From Candidatus Falkowiibacteriota bacterium (GTDB lineage: Bacteria; Patescibacteriota; Patescibacteriia; Patescibacteriales; UBA12465), in assembly GCA_009885285.1 (NCBI GenBank), contig VFKX01000052.1:1-40001 (forward strand): a stretch of 40,001 bases of DNA. The letters are read 5' to 3'. The notes under the pieces were generated by a model. That model did no database searches and was not told the DNA's origin. It worked only from the letters and a program-made list of their open reading frames with translations. Positions 26,290 through 35,373 of the stretch are shown in pieces; position 1 is the stretch's first letter; each line of letters starts with the position of its first letter. Both the position numbers and the translations under genes were made by a program.

Positions 26290-27467
26290 GCAATTTTTTT
26301 AAATAGTTCTAAATACTCGGCTGCCGCCTTCTCCCAGGTAAACAAGCGAGTACGAGCATATCCCGCCGCTATCAATTTTTCTCTTAATCTATTATCTGTT
26401 AAAACAAGCTGCAGAGCTTGAGCTATTTCGCTTGGCTCATTTGGGTTAATCATCACAGCCGCCTCAGCCACAATTTCTGGCAAACTGGACACATTCGAGC
26501 AGACTACCGGCACGCCGTAAGCCATGGCTTCAAGAGGCGGAAAACCGAAGCCTTCGTAAAAAGACGGGTAAGCGAATACGGCAGCGCGGGAGTAGAGGAT
26601 TTCTTTTTCATTCGCACTGACATAACCAATGAACTTAATGCTGTTGCGATATGGCGAAGCTTGCCAGTCAGAATAAATCCGGGTGTTCTTCCAACCCGGG
26701 GCTCCAGCTAAAACTAGCTCTAAATTTTCATAATTATTAACAACTCCGGACTGTATGGCTTCTTCTCCCAGACCCTTTATTTCATTAAAGGCCTTAATGA
26801 GACCGCTGATATTCTTCCGCGGCTCAATATTACCGACATAAAGGATATAGGGATTGTTCAGGCCGAATTTTTCCACGCAAGCATTAACTTCATCAGGTTG
26901 CCAGTCACGCTTAGTCACATTATTACCGGAATAAATGATACTAATTTTATCCGCCGGTACTCCAGCGAGCTCTATGATGTCATTCTTAGTATTTTCTGAA
27001 ACTGCCACAATAGCTTCCGCGGCTTGCAACTCCTTAATCACTCCCAGAGACTGATGCCAAAAATTCTTCCGTCGACTAAAGAACTCGGGATAGCGCAAGA
27101 AAGATAAGTCATGGACAGTAATTACTTTCTTAAGTCCTGACTCCGGACCGCTAAGCTTTGTGAAATTAAAATGGGGTGACCAGAAAAGGTCAACACCTCC
27201 CAAAACCTGATCTATTAGCGGATAACCAAGAATTTTCTGCAAAAAGTAATTAAAGATCTTATTAGGGTAATGTAATCCTTTCACCTGAGCGTTCCCCCTC
27301 TCCCAGACACTTAAGCGCTCAGTCAAGTCTTGGTAAGAATTATAAAAGAGCTTATACTCATTATTTTGGTCTTGGTGCAAAATTTCCGAGAGTAATTTAG
27401 CGGTGTATTCGGAAATACCGCTGTATTGCTTATCCATCAAGACTCTGATATCAACTCCGATTTTCAT
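26286..27467 (-). CDS. Glycosyltransferase family 4
   Basis: MKIGVDIRVLMDKQYSGISEYTAKLL; YVGNIEPRKNISGLIKAF; PSFYEGFGFPPLEAMAYGVPVVCSNVSSLPEI. 4-bp overlap with mnmA. Confidence 0.94.
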   Translation of the reverse strand: MKIGVDIRVLMDKQYSGISEYTAKLLSEILHQDQNNEYKLFYNSYQDLTERLSVWERGNAQVKGLHYPNKIFNYFLQKILGYPLIDQVLGGVDLFWSPHFNFTKLSGPESGLKKVITVHDLSFLRYPEFFSRRKNFWHQSLGVIKELQAAEAIVAVSENTKNDIIELAGVPADKISIIYSGNNVTKRDWQPDEVNACVEKFGLNNPYILYVGNIEPRKNISGLIKAFNEIKGLGEEAIQSGVVNNYENLELVLAGAPGWKNTRIYSDWQASPYRNSIKFIGYVSANEKEILYSRAAVFAYPSFYEGFGFPPLEAMAYGVPVVCSNVSSLPEIVAEAAVMINPNEPSEIAQALQLVLTDNRLREKLIAAGYARTRLFTWEKAAAEYLELFKKIA

Positions 27468-27469
27468 AA

Positions 27470-28597
27470 TTAGCGGTGCGCAGCAATAAACTCATTCATC
27501 TGCCGCTTAAAGTTCTCTACCGAAAAGCGATTTGCCCAAGTCCGGATTTCTTCCGGATTATATGAATCTGACTTAAAGTCTTTAATAACTCGGGATAGTG
27601 CTTCAACAGTTTGAACGTCAAAGAAAGAACCCGTCTTCCCCTCAACTACCGTTTCGGTTGCTCCGCCCTTGCGATAAGCAATGACCGGACGGCCACTGGC
27701 CATTGATTCCACGGCAGTAATACCGAAATCTTCTTCTTGAGGATTAATAAAGGCCTCGGCACCGCGATACAGAACGGCTTTCTCCTCATCAGTAATCCGA
27801 CCTAAAAATTCAATATTACTGGCCCCACCGGCCAGCTGCTGCAAGCGCTTCATATCCACGCCGTCGCCAAATATCTTAAGCTTAAATTCTCCTCCCAGAG
27901 CCTTAAAGGCCTCAATCACCAAATCAATGCGCTTATACGGCGCCAAACGGCAACCGGCTAAGAAATATTTTTCCCGCCCGGCAAATTCTGCGGCCGGCAT
28001 GATAGAAAACTTTTCAGTTTCTACCGGCGGATAAATGACCACTGATTCGCGGCGATAATACTTCGCAATCCGCTTCTGCACAGTCAAAGAATTAGCAATA
28101 AAGAAGTCCACACGATCAGCTGCCGCATAGTCCCACAGACGAATCTTGCTGAGCAGCAAAGAAATGATTTTCTTAAACCATTTATTGTATTTCAATTCAT
28201 TCAAATACTCATGGGTATCACTCCAGAGATAACGGGTCGGTGTATGGCAATAGCAAATATGGACGCAGTCCGGCTTAGTGATTACGCCTTTAGCGAATGA
28301 ACTAGTGTCAGATATAACCAGGTCATAAGCACCGAGATCAAAAAACTCCACGGCGATAGGCATGAAAAATAGATACCATTGGTAATGCTTGACCCCGCCA
28401 GGCAGCTTCTGAATAATTGAAGCCTCGACGCGCCGGCCTGCATAACGGTCAATATTCTTTTTCTCGTATAAAAGCGTATAAATCGGCGCTTCTTTAAACA
28501 TATCAGCCAGTACCTGCAAAACTTTCTCGGCGCCGCCGTCCTGGGCTAAATGGTCATGGATTAAAGCGGTTTTCATGGTATTATTATTCATTCTCAC
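27470..28597 (-). CDS. Glycosyltransferase family 4
   Basis: ALIHDHLAQDGGAEKVLQVLADMF; EFLGRITDEEKAVLYRGAEAFINPQEEDFGITAVESMASGRPVIAYRKGGATETV. Confidence 0.94.
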   Translation of the reverse strand: MRMNNNTMKTALIHDHLAQDGGAEKVLQVLADMFKEAPIYTLLYEKKNIDRYAGRRVEASIIQKLPGGVKHYQWYLFFMPIAVEFFDLGAYDLVISDTSSFAKGVITKPDCVHICYCHTPTRYLWSDTHEYLNELKYNKWFKKIISLLLSKIRLWDYAAADRVDFFIANSLTVQKRIAKYYRRESVVIYPPVETEKFSIMPAAEFAGREKYFLAGCRLAPYKRIDLVIEAFKALGGEFKLKIFGDGVDMKRLQQLAGGASNIEFLGRITDEEKAVLYRGAEAFINPQEEDFGITAVESMASGRPVIAYRKGGATETVVEGKTGSFFDVQTVEALSRVIKDFKSDSYNPEEIRTWANRFSVENFKRQMNEFIAAHR

Positions 28598-29999
28598 GAT
28601 GTTTCAACACCGCGAAAGGCGTTCTTAATAAAATAGAGATGTCCAAAAGCATGGACCAATTTTCAATATAATAGATATCCAGCTTGGCCTCTTCTTCAAA
28701 TAAGAGGTCGCTGCGACCCGAGACCTGCGCTAAGCCAGTTATACCCGGCTTAATAGTCAAAGTCTTGCGGTGGTAATTTTCATACTTCGCCACTTCTTCC
28801 GGTAAATGTGGACGCGGACCGACCAGACTCATACGGCCGATAAGAACCAAGATAAGCTCCGGCAATTCATCAATGGACCAGCGACGGATAGTGCGCCCCA
28901 CTCTGGTTAAGCGAGGATCGTCTTTAATCTTCACCATCGGCCCGTCCGCCCTAGTATTGCGATCAGCTAATTCGTTATAGCGCATGCTATCAGAATTCGG
29001 GATCATGGAACGGAATTTAAAATACTTAAACGGTACTCCGCCCTCGCCGACGCGCGTCACCGGCTGGCCGTCATCACGGCGGGAAAAGAATATCGGTCCC
29101 CGGGAATCAAGCTTGATAGCCAAAATGGTAATAAGAAGAATCGGTGATAGGATTATTAATAAGCTTAAGGACACGATGATATCAAAGCCACGCTTCAAGA
29201 TTCGGCCCCAGCCTTCCAAAGTCGTTCGCTTGACTTCAACTACTGGAATACCAATAATTTCAGCCACTTCCGTCCGTAAGACCTTAACTTCCAGCAAATC
29301 AGCCACATACTTGAAAGTCAGGTGATTATCATTAGCGAAATCATAAAGACGCAAAGTTTCAATCTTGCTCAAATTCGGATCGCTTTGAATAACTTCATCA
29401 ACCTCCTTATCCTTAATAAATTCGGTTAATTCCTGAGCAGTTTCTAAAGAGAAATCGCGGATGCGCTTCACCACTTCAAAGCCGGCCTTCTTGTTACTGG
29501 AAAATTCAGCCATTAAGTTATCAGTCGTCTTGGAATTACCAACCAGAATAACCTTATGAATGCCAATACCAAAGATGAAGAGGCGACGCTGGATATATCG
29601 GATAATAATCCTGGCCAAACTGATATAAATAACCGCAAAAATCCAGCCAGCCAACACGATAAAGCGGGAATCAAATAATTCACGCTGAAAAAAAATCAAT
29701 ATGGCGATAAGAGCTAAGCCTGTCGAACAAGCCAAAAATATCTTTCGGAGTTCCTGAGCTAGTTGCCGGGCGCCCTTAATCTGATAAAGGCCGGCAAAAA
29801 TAAAAATAACTGTCCATAAGACAGCAATTAAAAGAACGGATCGAAAATATTGAGGAAATGGCAAATTGAAAATCACCGGGCGAATGCTGGCTGACCACTC
29901 AGAAAAACGCAAATAATAAGCAGATAATCCGGCCAATAAAACCATGATAAAATCTACCGGAATAAAAAGCACCGAAAAGAATGATTCGATTTTTTTCAT
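28584..29999 (-). CDS. Polyprenyl-phosphate sugar-1-P transferase (exopolysaccharide priming enzyme)
   Basis: N-terminal 4-5 TM, Rossmann-like middle, C-terminal bacterial sugar transferase KRGFDIIVSLSLLIILSPILLITILAIKLDSRGPIFFSRRDDG, SIDELPELILVLIGRMSLVGPRPHLPEE, KPGITGLAQVSGRS. Confidence 0.95.
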   Translation of the reverse strand: MKKIESFFSVLFIPVDFIMVLLAGLSAYYLRFSEWSASIRPVIFNLPFPQYFRSVLLIAVLWTVIFIFAGLYQIKGARQLAQELRKIFLACSTGLALIAILIFFQRELFDSRFIVLAGWIFAVIYISLARIIIRYIQRRLFIFGIGIHKVILVGNSKTTDNLMAEFSSNKKAGFEVVKRIRDFSLETAQELTEFIKDKEVDEVIQSDPNLSKIETLRLYDFANDNHLTFKYVADLLEVKVLRTEVAEIIGIPVVEVKRTTLEGWGRILKRGFDIIVSLSLLIILSPILLITILAIKLDSRGPIFFSRRDDGQPVTRVGEGGVPFKYFKFRSMIPNSDSMRYNELADRNTRADGPMVKIKDDPRLTRVGRTIRRWSIDELPELILVLIGRMSLVGPRPHLPEEVAKYENYHRKTLTIKPGITGLAQVSGRSDLLFEEEAKLDIYYIENWSMLLDISILLRTPFAVLKHRENE

Positions 30000-30015
30000 A
30001 TAATGTATTAATTTA

Positions 30016-30421
30016 GCGAAGTTATTAGCGCAGCCGTAAGCCGGATTCTGTTCTAGCGATCATTTATCTAGGCCCACCATTGCTAACGGGCTCGAGCGAG
30101 CTACTTTGTCTAACTAATCCGCCGAGGCGGACGAGTTAGTTTGCTCTTGCTTCTGATAGGGTTTACCACGGCATCTTCGTCACCGAAGGCCGAAGCCGGT
30201 AGCCCCGAAGGACATCCAGCCACTTTTCACTTTTGATTCTGTCAATAAATTTCCAGAATTAGTATGGTCTCTGTGGCACTTTCCCTTGCTCATCCCGTAA
30301 AAGATGGCCGGTGGGCGTTACCCACTATCATATTTGTTTATAAATAAACAAAATGCGAAGTCCGGACTTTCCTCCCCGAAGTAAATTCGAGGCGATCGCC
30401 CGCTTACTCTAATAACGCTTC
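30016..30421 (-). ncRNA. rnpB: RNase P RNA, bacterial type A-like
   Basis: Minus-strand GAGGAAAGTCCGGAC, AGGGAAAGTGCCACAGAG, GGTAAACCC, AGAACAGAATCCGGCTTAC. P1 GTTATTAG/CTAATAAC. Confidence 0.95.
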
Positions 30422-30422
30422 T

Positions 30423-30451
30423 ATAGTACAAGAAAAGTAAAAAAAAGGCAA
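30423..30451 (-). promoter_or_regulatory. Putative rnpB promoter
   Basis: Minus strand TTGCCT, 17-bp spacer, TACTAT just upstream of RNase P 5' end. Confidence 0.5.
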
Positions 30452-30454
30452 GAG

Positions 30455-30478
30455 AAAGGCCACCCGAAGGTGGCCATT
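30455..30478 (-). terminator. Terminator of 30480..34301 gene
   Basis: GGCCACC CGAA GGTGGCC stem flanked by A/T runs. Confidence 0.75.
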
Positions 30479-30479
30479 T

Positions 30480-33400
30480 TTACTTATTATTAGTATAAAT
30501 CTCTTTTACTTGGCGCGCGCTCAGCGCCCCCTTCCAGATGCTTAAATCATCAATTTCCGCTTCATCGCCAGGGGTAACGATTTTCAGCCCAGTTATCCTC
30601 TCAGTATCAGGCATCCAGATTAAAGAAGTGCTGGCCTTCTCTTCTCCGTCAACATAGAAGCTCAGCTTATACCGGTATGAATCGTAAACATAATTCAGGT
30701 AATGCCAGTCGTGTCCACCAGGAATCGCGGTGCCCAGTCCCTCGGCTAGAATGCCGTATTTATTATTGAACCAGTAATCCAAGCGATAATTATCTGCCGA
30801 GATGTAAAATAATTTTTTTTCATTATTCACACCCCCGGTCAAATAGATATCCGCCTGTCCGTTAAAAGGATCGCTGCGATCTCGCCACCAGAAGCCCATG
30901 GACAAATCTTTCGTCACCGGAAAATTTGGCAAGAAGGCTGAATGTACTCGGCCGGCGGCTACTGATTTAATCGCATAATTATTATGCGACCGACCAACCC
31001 AGGCGTTTGGAGCTAAATTCAGGATAGCTCCGCCAACAATATCTCGAGAAAATAAGCCAGCATCTTCCTCAAAGCTCCAGAGATGCAATAATTCCGCCGG
31101 TTCTTGAGCACTCCGGTCAGACATCGGACTATAAGGTGCGTCCAGAGCAAAATGATTCACAATCTCCGCTCCAGATAGCGGACGGTTCCATAAAGCCAGC
31201 TCATCAAAAATTAAATCATTACTATCGCTTTTAATTTGCAGATCGGACATGGTTGGTAAATTCTGCATAAACATTTCCCTAGCGACTGACAAGCCATCAA
31301 TATATATTTCCCAATAATCCGCGGCCTGATTCACCACCAAAACAACCTTATGCCAATTAAAATCGGAAGGGATGTTTTGCCAATAACGAAATTCTGACTC
31401 CGGCAAACCCTCTGCCTGCAAATAACCATCGCCGACAGTAATGGAATAAGACGCTCCTGAACCGTTAGAAAGAACCGTATTAAGGCGGCCATCGCCATAA
31501 GTTTTCTTATAGTAATAACTCATGGAAAATCCCTCATTCATATTAACGAGCGGACTCAAAGTAATCAGTAAAGGTGGGTTAGTATTTCCAATTAAACGGC
31601 CGCAATCCCATTTGCCGACGCTCCAGCTGCCCGGTCCGTAGCATTCATTAAAATGCCAGACGTCTCTTAAGCCGCTTGAAGTAATCGGACGGGACGGCGC
31701 ATATAAATCAGGATTAGCATCTTCTTCAGGTATAATGGCGTCCGGGTCGTCAGAAGCAATTAAATTAAAGTCTGTGGAATTATTATGCGTGTTAGTGAGC
31801 CGATTTAAAACAAAAGCATCAGTAATTTCTAGGGCCGCCCCTTCGCCGTCATAATAAGTGGCTTCCGCTCCGAAGCCGACCAGATCAACAATGTCTTCAT
31901 CAGTACTGGCACTAATAGCATCACTGCCTAAATAGATGCTATGACCATTGCCGCTCCAAGTAAACTCCGTCCGCGTAGCAATAGCGTCTGCCTGATTAAG
32001 ATAAAAGCTGTTGGCCTCGTCACGGACAATTAAATAGCTGCCATGCGCTGCAATGACCGTTCCTCCCGGATAAAAGCCGTCAATCTCGTCACCGATACGC
32101 ATCAGCAAGCTAGGGTCATCGGCCGACACTGCTTTTTCCAAACGGAAGCCGCCCGCCGCCAAGTCAAAATCCAGGTCAGTCGGATTAAAAATCTCCACCC
32201 AATCATTATCTCCCGTGCTGTAAATCTTCTGGATGACTATTTCCCGGCCATCACCAGCTAACGGCGTCGTAGTGGCCGTTTCAGGCGTACTCGTGGCTAC
32301 TGGCGCCGTAGTCGTCGCAGTGGTAGTCGCCTGCGCCTCCGTGTCAGGAATTATTGACGGATCATCGCTTAAAATCAGATTGAAGTCAAAGGAATTATCA
32401 TCACTGGAACTGGCCCGGCGCAAAATATGGTTATCAGTAATGGCCGGAGCCGGACCGCTGCCGACAAAATAAGTCGCATCCGCGCCAAACCCGACGGCAT
32501 CAACAATATCAGAATCAGTACTGGAACTGATGGCATCAGTGCCCAGAAATAGCGTATAGCCGGAACCGGGCCAGGTAAAACCTTCCCGCGCCACAATAGC
32601 GTCAGCTTGATTCAGATAATAACTATTAGCCCCACTACTGACGATTAAATATGTATCATGAGCCTTGATAATAATTCCGCCGGGGTACGAACCATCACCC
32701 TCATCGCCGATACGGACTAAAAGGCTTGGATCTTCAGCGGTCTTAGCTTTCTCTAAGCGATAGCCAGCGGCCGCTAAATCAAAGTCATGATTAGTCGGAT
32801 TGACGATTTCTACCCAATCATTGGCGCCCGTGCTATATATTTTATTAATCAGAGCTAATTTCGGATAGGTCTCCGCGGCGGGAACAGTAGCGGTATTAAC
32901 TTGCGACCCGGAACTATAGTTTGACGAAGATCCGCCGCTGACAACCGGGCTATAATACGGCTGACTGGGCGCTTTTTGCGTTAATGCCGCTGAGGCCTGG
33001 AGTTTAGCGGTGCTAGTTGCTTTAATGGCCGTGCTCGTCGCTGTCTTAACGGCATTCACTTTTACATTTGAGCTCTTCCCCGCCGTCACCTCTAAGCCAA
33101 GATTCTTCCCGGCGTTAACCTTGACGCTGACGCTCTTATTATTATCCGTTTCCACGCTTAAAATTTTGTCACTCTTAGCTTTCGTCGATTTTTTAACAGG
33201 GTCTGCTTTCTTAGTGCTAATAGCCTTAGAAACTGTAGTTTTCTTGACGGCCGCCACTTTCTTAGTGGCGCTGGCCTGATTCTCATTCTTAAAATCATCA
33301 TTGATAATCGTTAGTTCAGTCTCTGACTCCAAGTTAAAAAGTTTCTGCCCAATGCCCTGGGCAATTTCTTTAACTTTACTATAACTATTAAACGCCAGTT

Positions 33401-34301
33401 CTTTTATCGTCCCAGCGATAGACTGTAATGTTGAGAGCGGATTATTAATAAGGCTCCACCGGACCGCCAAGGCTTTCATGTCCAGCGATCCGTTAACCTC
33501 GTCTCGGGAAAATGAAGAAAATACTTCCACATCTGCCGCCACAGCGGTTAAAGTTGGCTGCAAGAATTGCGTGTAAGGTAAGAAAATATAGCGTTCGCCG
33601 GCGCGTACTAGCCCCAAGTCATAACCAATCACTTCCGGAGCAGGAATAATCATATTATTGCGCCGAGCAATTTTCGAAAACTCCGTGTCGCGCGCAAAAC
33701 AATCACCTTCTTCATTAACCACCGATAGATTATCAAATCCGTCAGGAGTAATATCCACGGCGTAATTAACCGAATTATATTCTAAAGTGCTAACATCGTT
33801 GGGATTCGCAATATTGGCGCTTTCATATAACTTCTCAGCTAATCCGACACAAGTCCAGTCGCCGTCTCCCGGTCCCTTTTGGGCATGAAAATCTAGGTCA
33901 TAGGCGTAATTCTGACCGACTAAGCTCTTGGCCAGAGCAACTACGCGCGCCTGCTGTAAGGCACTGACATTAGTCGGCATACGCGCTCCTAGAAATGTTT
34001 CGCCGTCCGCTTTGTTAATAAAATACTTAGCTGGGTTCTTCACAATACCGCCACCCATCGCTTCCACGATATAGTCTTCCCCGTTCTCTTTGCCAATATA
34101 AACAGCCACATGACCGGCATAAACATTCCGCACAATACCGCCCTCTATTTCAATTAACGGATCCTGGCTATAACCAAACATCTTACCTTCTCCAGAAGTC
34201 CGGTATAGTAAGGTTCCCGGAGGCATGGCCTGACATAAGCCAGGTATCAGGAAAAAAATAGCCGCCCCCAACATTATCAATTTATATTTTATATTTTTCA
34301 T
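30480..34301 (-). CDS. Large secreted multidomain protein: YiiX/NlpC-P60-like permuted papain domain, low-complexity Lys/Thr/Ala linker, two lamin-tail-like repeats, two LamG/concanavalin-like domains
   Basis: 1273 aa; signal peptide MKNIKYKLIMLGAAIFFLIPGLCQAMP; GHVAVYIG (His) then DGDWTCVGLAEKLYES (Cys); two KIYSTGxNDWVEIxNPT repeats; two VWHFNE/HLWSFEE...IDDLSIWKGALS-type LamG-like modules. Confidence 0.82.
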   Translation of the reverse strand: MKNIKYKLIMLGAAIFFLIPGLCQAMPPGTLLYRTSGEGKMFGYSQDPLIEIEGGIVRNVYAGHVAVYIGKENGEDYIVEAMGGGIVKNPAKYFINKADGETFLGARMPTNVSALQQARVVALAKSLVGQNYAYDLDFHAQKGPGDGDWTCVGLAEKLYESANIANPNDVSTLEYNSVNYAVDITPDGFDNLSVVNEEGDCFARDTEFSKIARRNNMIIPAPEVIGYDLGLVRAGERYIFLPYTQFLQPTLTAVAADVEVFSSFSRDEVNGSLDMKALAVRWSLINNPLSTLQSIAGTIKELAFNSYSKVKEIAQGIGQKLFNLESETELTIINDDFKNENQASATKKVAAVKKTTVSKAISTKKADPVKKSTKAKSDKILSVETDNNKSVSVKVNAGKNLGLEVTAGKSSNVKVNAVKTATSTAIKATSTAKLQASAALTQKAPSQPYYSPVVSGGSSSNYSSGSQVNTATVPAAETYPKLALINKIYSTGANDWVEIVNPTNHDFDLAAAGYRLEKAKTAEDPSLLVRIGDEGDGSYPGGIIIKAHDTYLIVSSGANSYYLNQADAIVAREGFTWPGSGYTLFLGTDAISSSTDSDIVDAVGFGADATYFVGSGPAPAITDNHILRRASSSDDNSFDFNLILSDDPSIIPDTEAQATTTATTTAPVATSTPETATTTPLAGDGREIVIQKIYSTGDNDWVEIFNPTDLDFDLAAGGFRLEKAVSADDPSLLMRIGDEIDGFYPGGTVIAAHGSYLIVRDEANSFYLNQADAIATRTEFTWSGNGHSIYLGSDAISASTDEDIVDLVGFGAEATYYDGEGAALEITDAFVLNRLTNTHNNSTDFNLIASDDPDAIIPEEDANPDLYAPSRPITSSGLRDVWHFNECYGPGSWSVGKWDCGRLIGNTNPPLLITLSPLVNMNEGFSMSYYYKKTYGDGRLNTVLSNGSGASYSITVGDGYLQAEGLPESEFRYWQNIPSDFNWHKVVLVVNQAADYWEIYIDGLSVAREMFMQNLPTMSDLQIKSDSNDLIFDELALWNRPLSGAEIVNHFALDAPYSPMSDRSAQEPAELLHLWSFEEDAGLFSRDIVGGAILNLAPNAWVGRSHNNYAIKSVAAGRVHSAFLPNFPVTKDLSMGFWWRDRSDPFNGQADIYLTGGVNNEKKLFYISADNYRLDYWFNNKYGILAEGLGTAIPGGHDWHYLNYVYDSYRYKLSFYVDGEEKASTSLIWMPDTERITGLKIVTPGDEAEIDDLSIWKGALSARQVKEIYTNNK

Positions 34302-34312
34302 AGAATTTTAAA

Positions 34313-35176
34313 TTAATTATTATAATATTCATCCCACTCCTGCGGACTGACTTCGGGCACTTGCAATTCTTCTCCGCCAAACCGGTTCAGGCTATCAGCG
34401 GCGAAGGCCCGGCTGATAGTATCGCCGCTAGCGGCCGTCAGATAATATGCCATCAGGATTTCTTTCACCTCTTGAGCATAGGCCGACCAATATTCATTCA
34501 GCAGCAAAATTAAGGGCTGGCGCAAGCGCTTATCAGTGCCGGAATTAAGGATTATCCCCTTCATCAATTCAAGTTGTCCGCTGCTCAAGTATTCGGCCTT
34601 CCCCGGAAACGAGCCCAGGGCGCGAACGGCCGCTAGCTTCATAATTAAATTTTCATTTCCGACCAGAATCTTAAAGTAATAATCAAACAGGTCGCTCTCC
34701 TGGCTAAGCGCAGACATGCTGTATATAGACAGTATTTCCGCCCGCAACTCGTCATTTATGCCACTCTGCAAATATTCGCTGACATAGTCGGGCGCATTAT
34801 CTGCTCCACTAAGCTCTTTGATAATTTTTAATAAACCGCTGCGCAGGGCTAAGCTCATTTTTTCGTCAAGAAAATCCGTTTGCAAGCGGCGCCCCGCCTT
34901 CGCTTGCGGATCAGCGCGCAACCCTTTTACCAGTTCATCACTAAAGGCGCGCCTTGAGGCCATACAGGCTTCGTGGCACATTGATTCAGCTTGATATGAC
35001 TCAGATAAGCCGCTCAAAATGTTTTCCAGGCGGCTGGGCCTGATAAGAGCGATAATAACGGCCATGACAAGCAGTACCGCGCCGCCGCCTATCAACCAAT
35101 ACTTTCGACGAATTGCCAATAATCGGCCGAATGCCTTTTTCACGAACTCGCGAACTTTTTTCATAGTATTTCTCAT
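34313..35176 (-). CDS. Hypothetical membrane-anchored HEAT-like/alpha-solenoid protein
   Basis: 287 aa; TM YWLIGGGAVLLVMAVIIALIRP then helical repeats (MKLAAVRALGSFPGKAEYL). 12 bp upstream of the large secreted-protein gene. Confidence 0.65.
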   Translation of the reverse strand: MRNTMKKVREFVKKAFGRLLAIRRKYWLIGGGAVLLVMAVIIALIRPSRLENILSGLSESYQAESMCHEACMASRRAFSDELVKGLRADPQAKAGRRLQTDFLDEKMSLALRSGLLKIIKELSGADNAPDYVSEYLQSGINDELRAEILSIYSMSALSQESDLFDYYFKILVGNENLIMKLAAVRALGSFPGKAEYLSSGQLELMKGIILNSGTDKRLRQPLILLLNEYWSAYAQEVKEILMAYYLTAASGDTISRAFAADSLNRFGGEELQVPEVSPQEWDEYYNN

Positions 35177-35299
35177 TAATAAATTAACTAGAAATACTAT
35201 AACAAAAACACCATGATGGAATATTTAAGTTTTTCTAAAATCGGCTAATACAAATATATTTAAAAAAGCCTTAATTTTATATGGAATCTGGACAAAAGA

Positions 35300-35328
35300 A
35301 AAATCAGGCCGAGGGGGCCTGATTTTCT
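35300..35328. terminator. Hairpin terminator downstream of 35374 gene
   Basis: AATCAGGCC GAGGG GGCCTGATT with flanking A/T runs. Confidence 0.82.
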
Positions 35329-35373
35329 CTATAAACATCTTATCTTTTATCTTTCGTGCCAGCGACAAGACGA

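Noticed and set aside
32043-33279. Plus-strand ORFs (32043..32261, 32233..32472, 33010..33279) antisense to the giant protein
   Set aside because: Low-complexity antisense translations of Ala/Thr/Lys-rich coding DNA.
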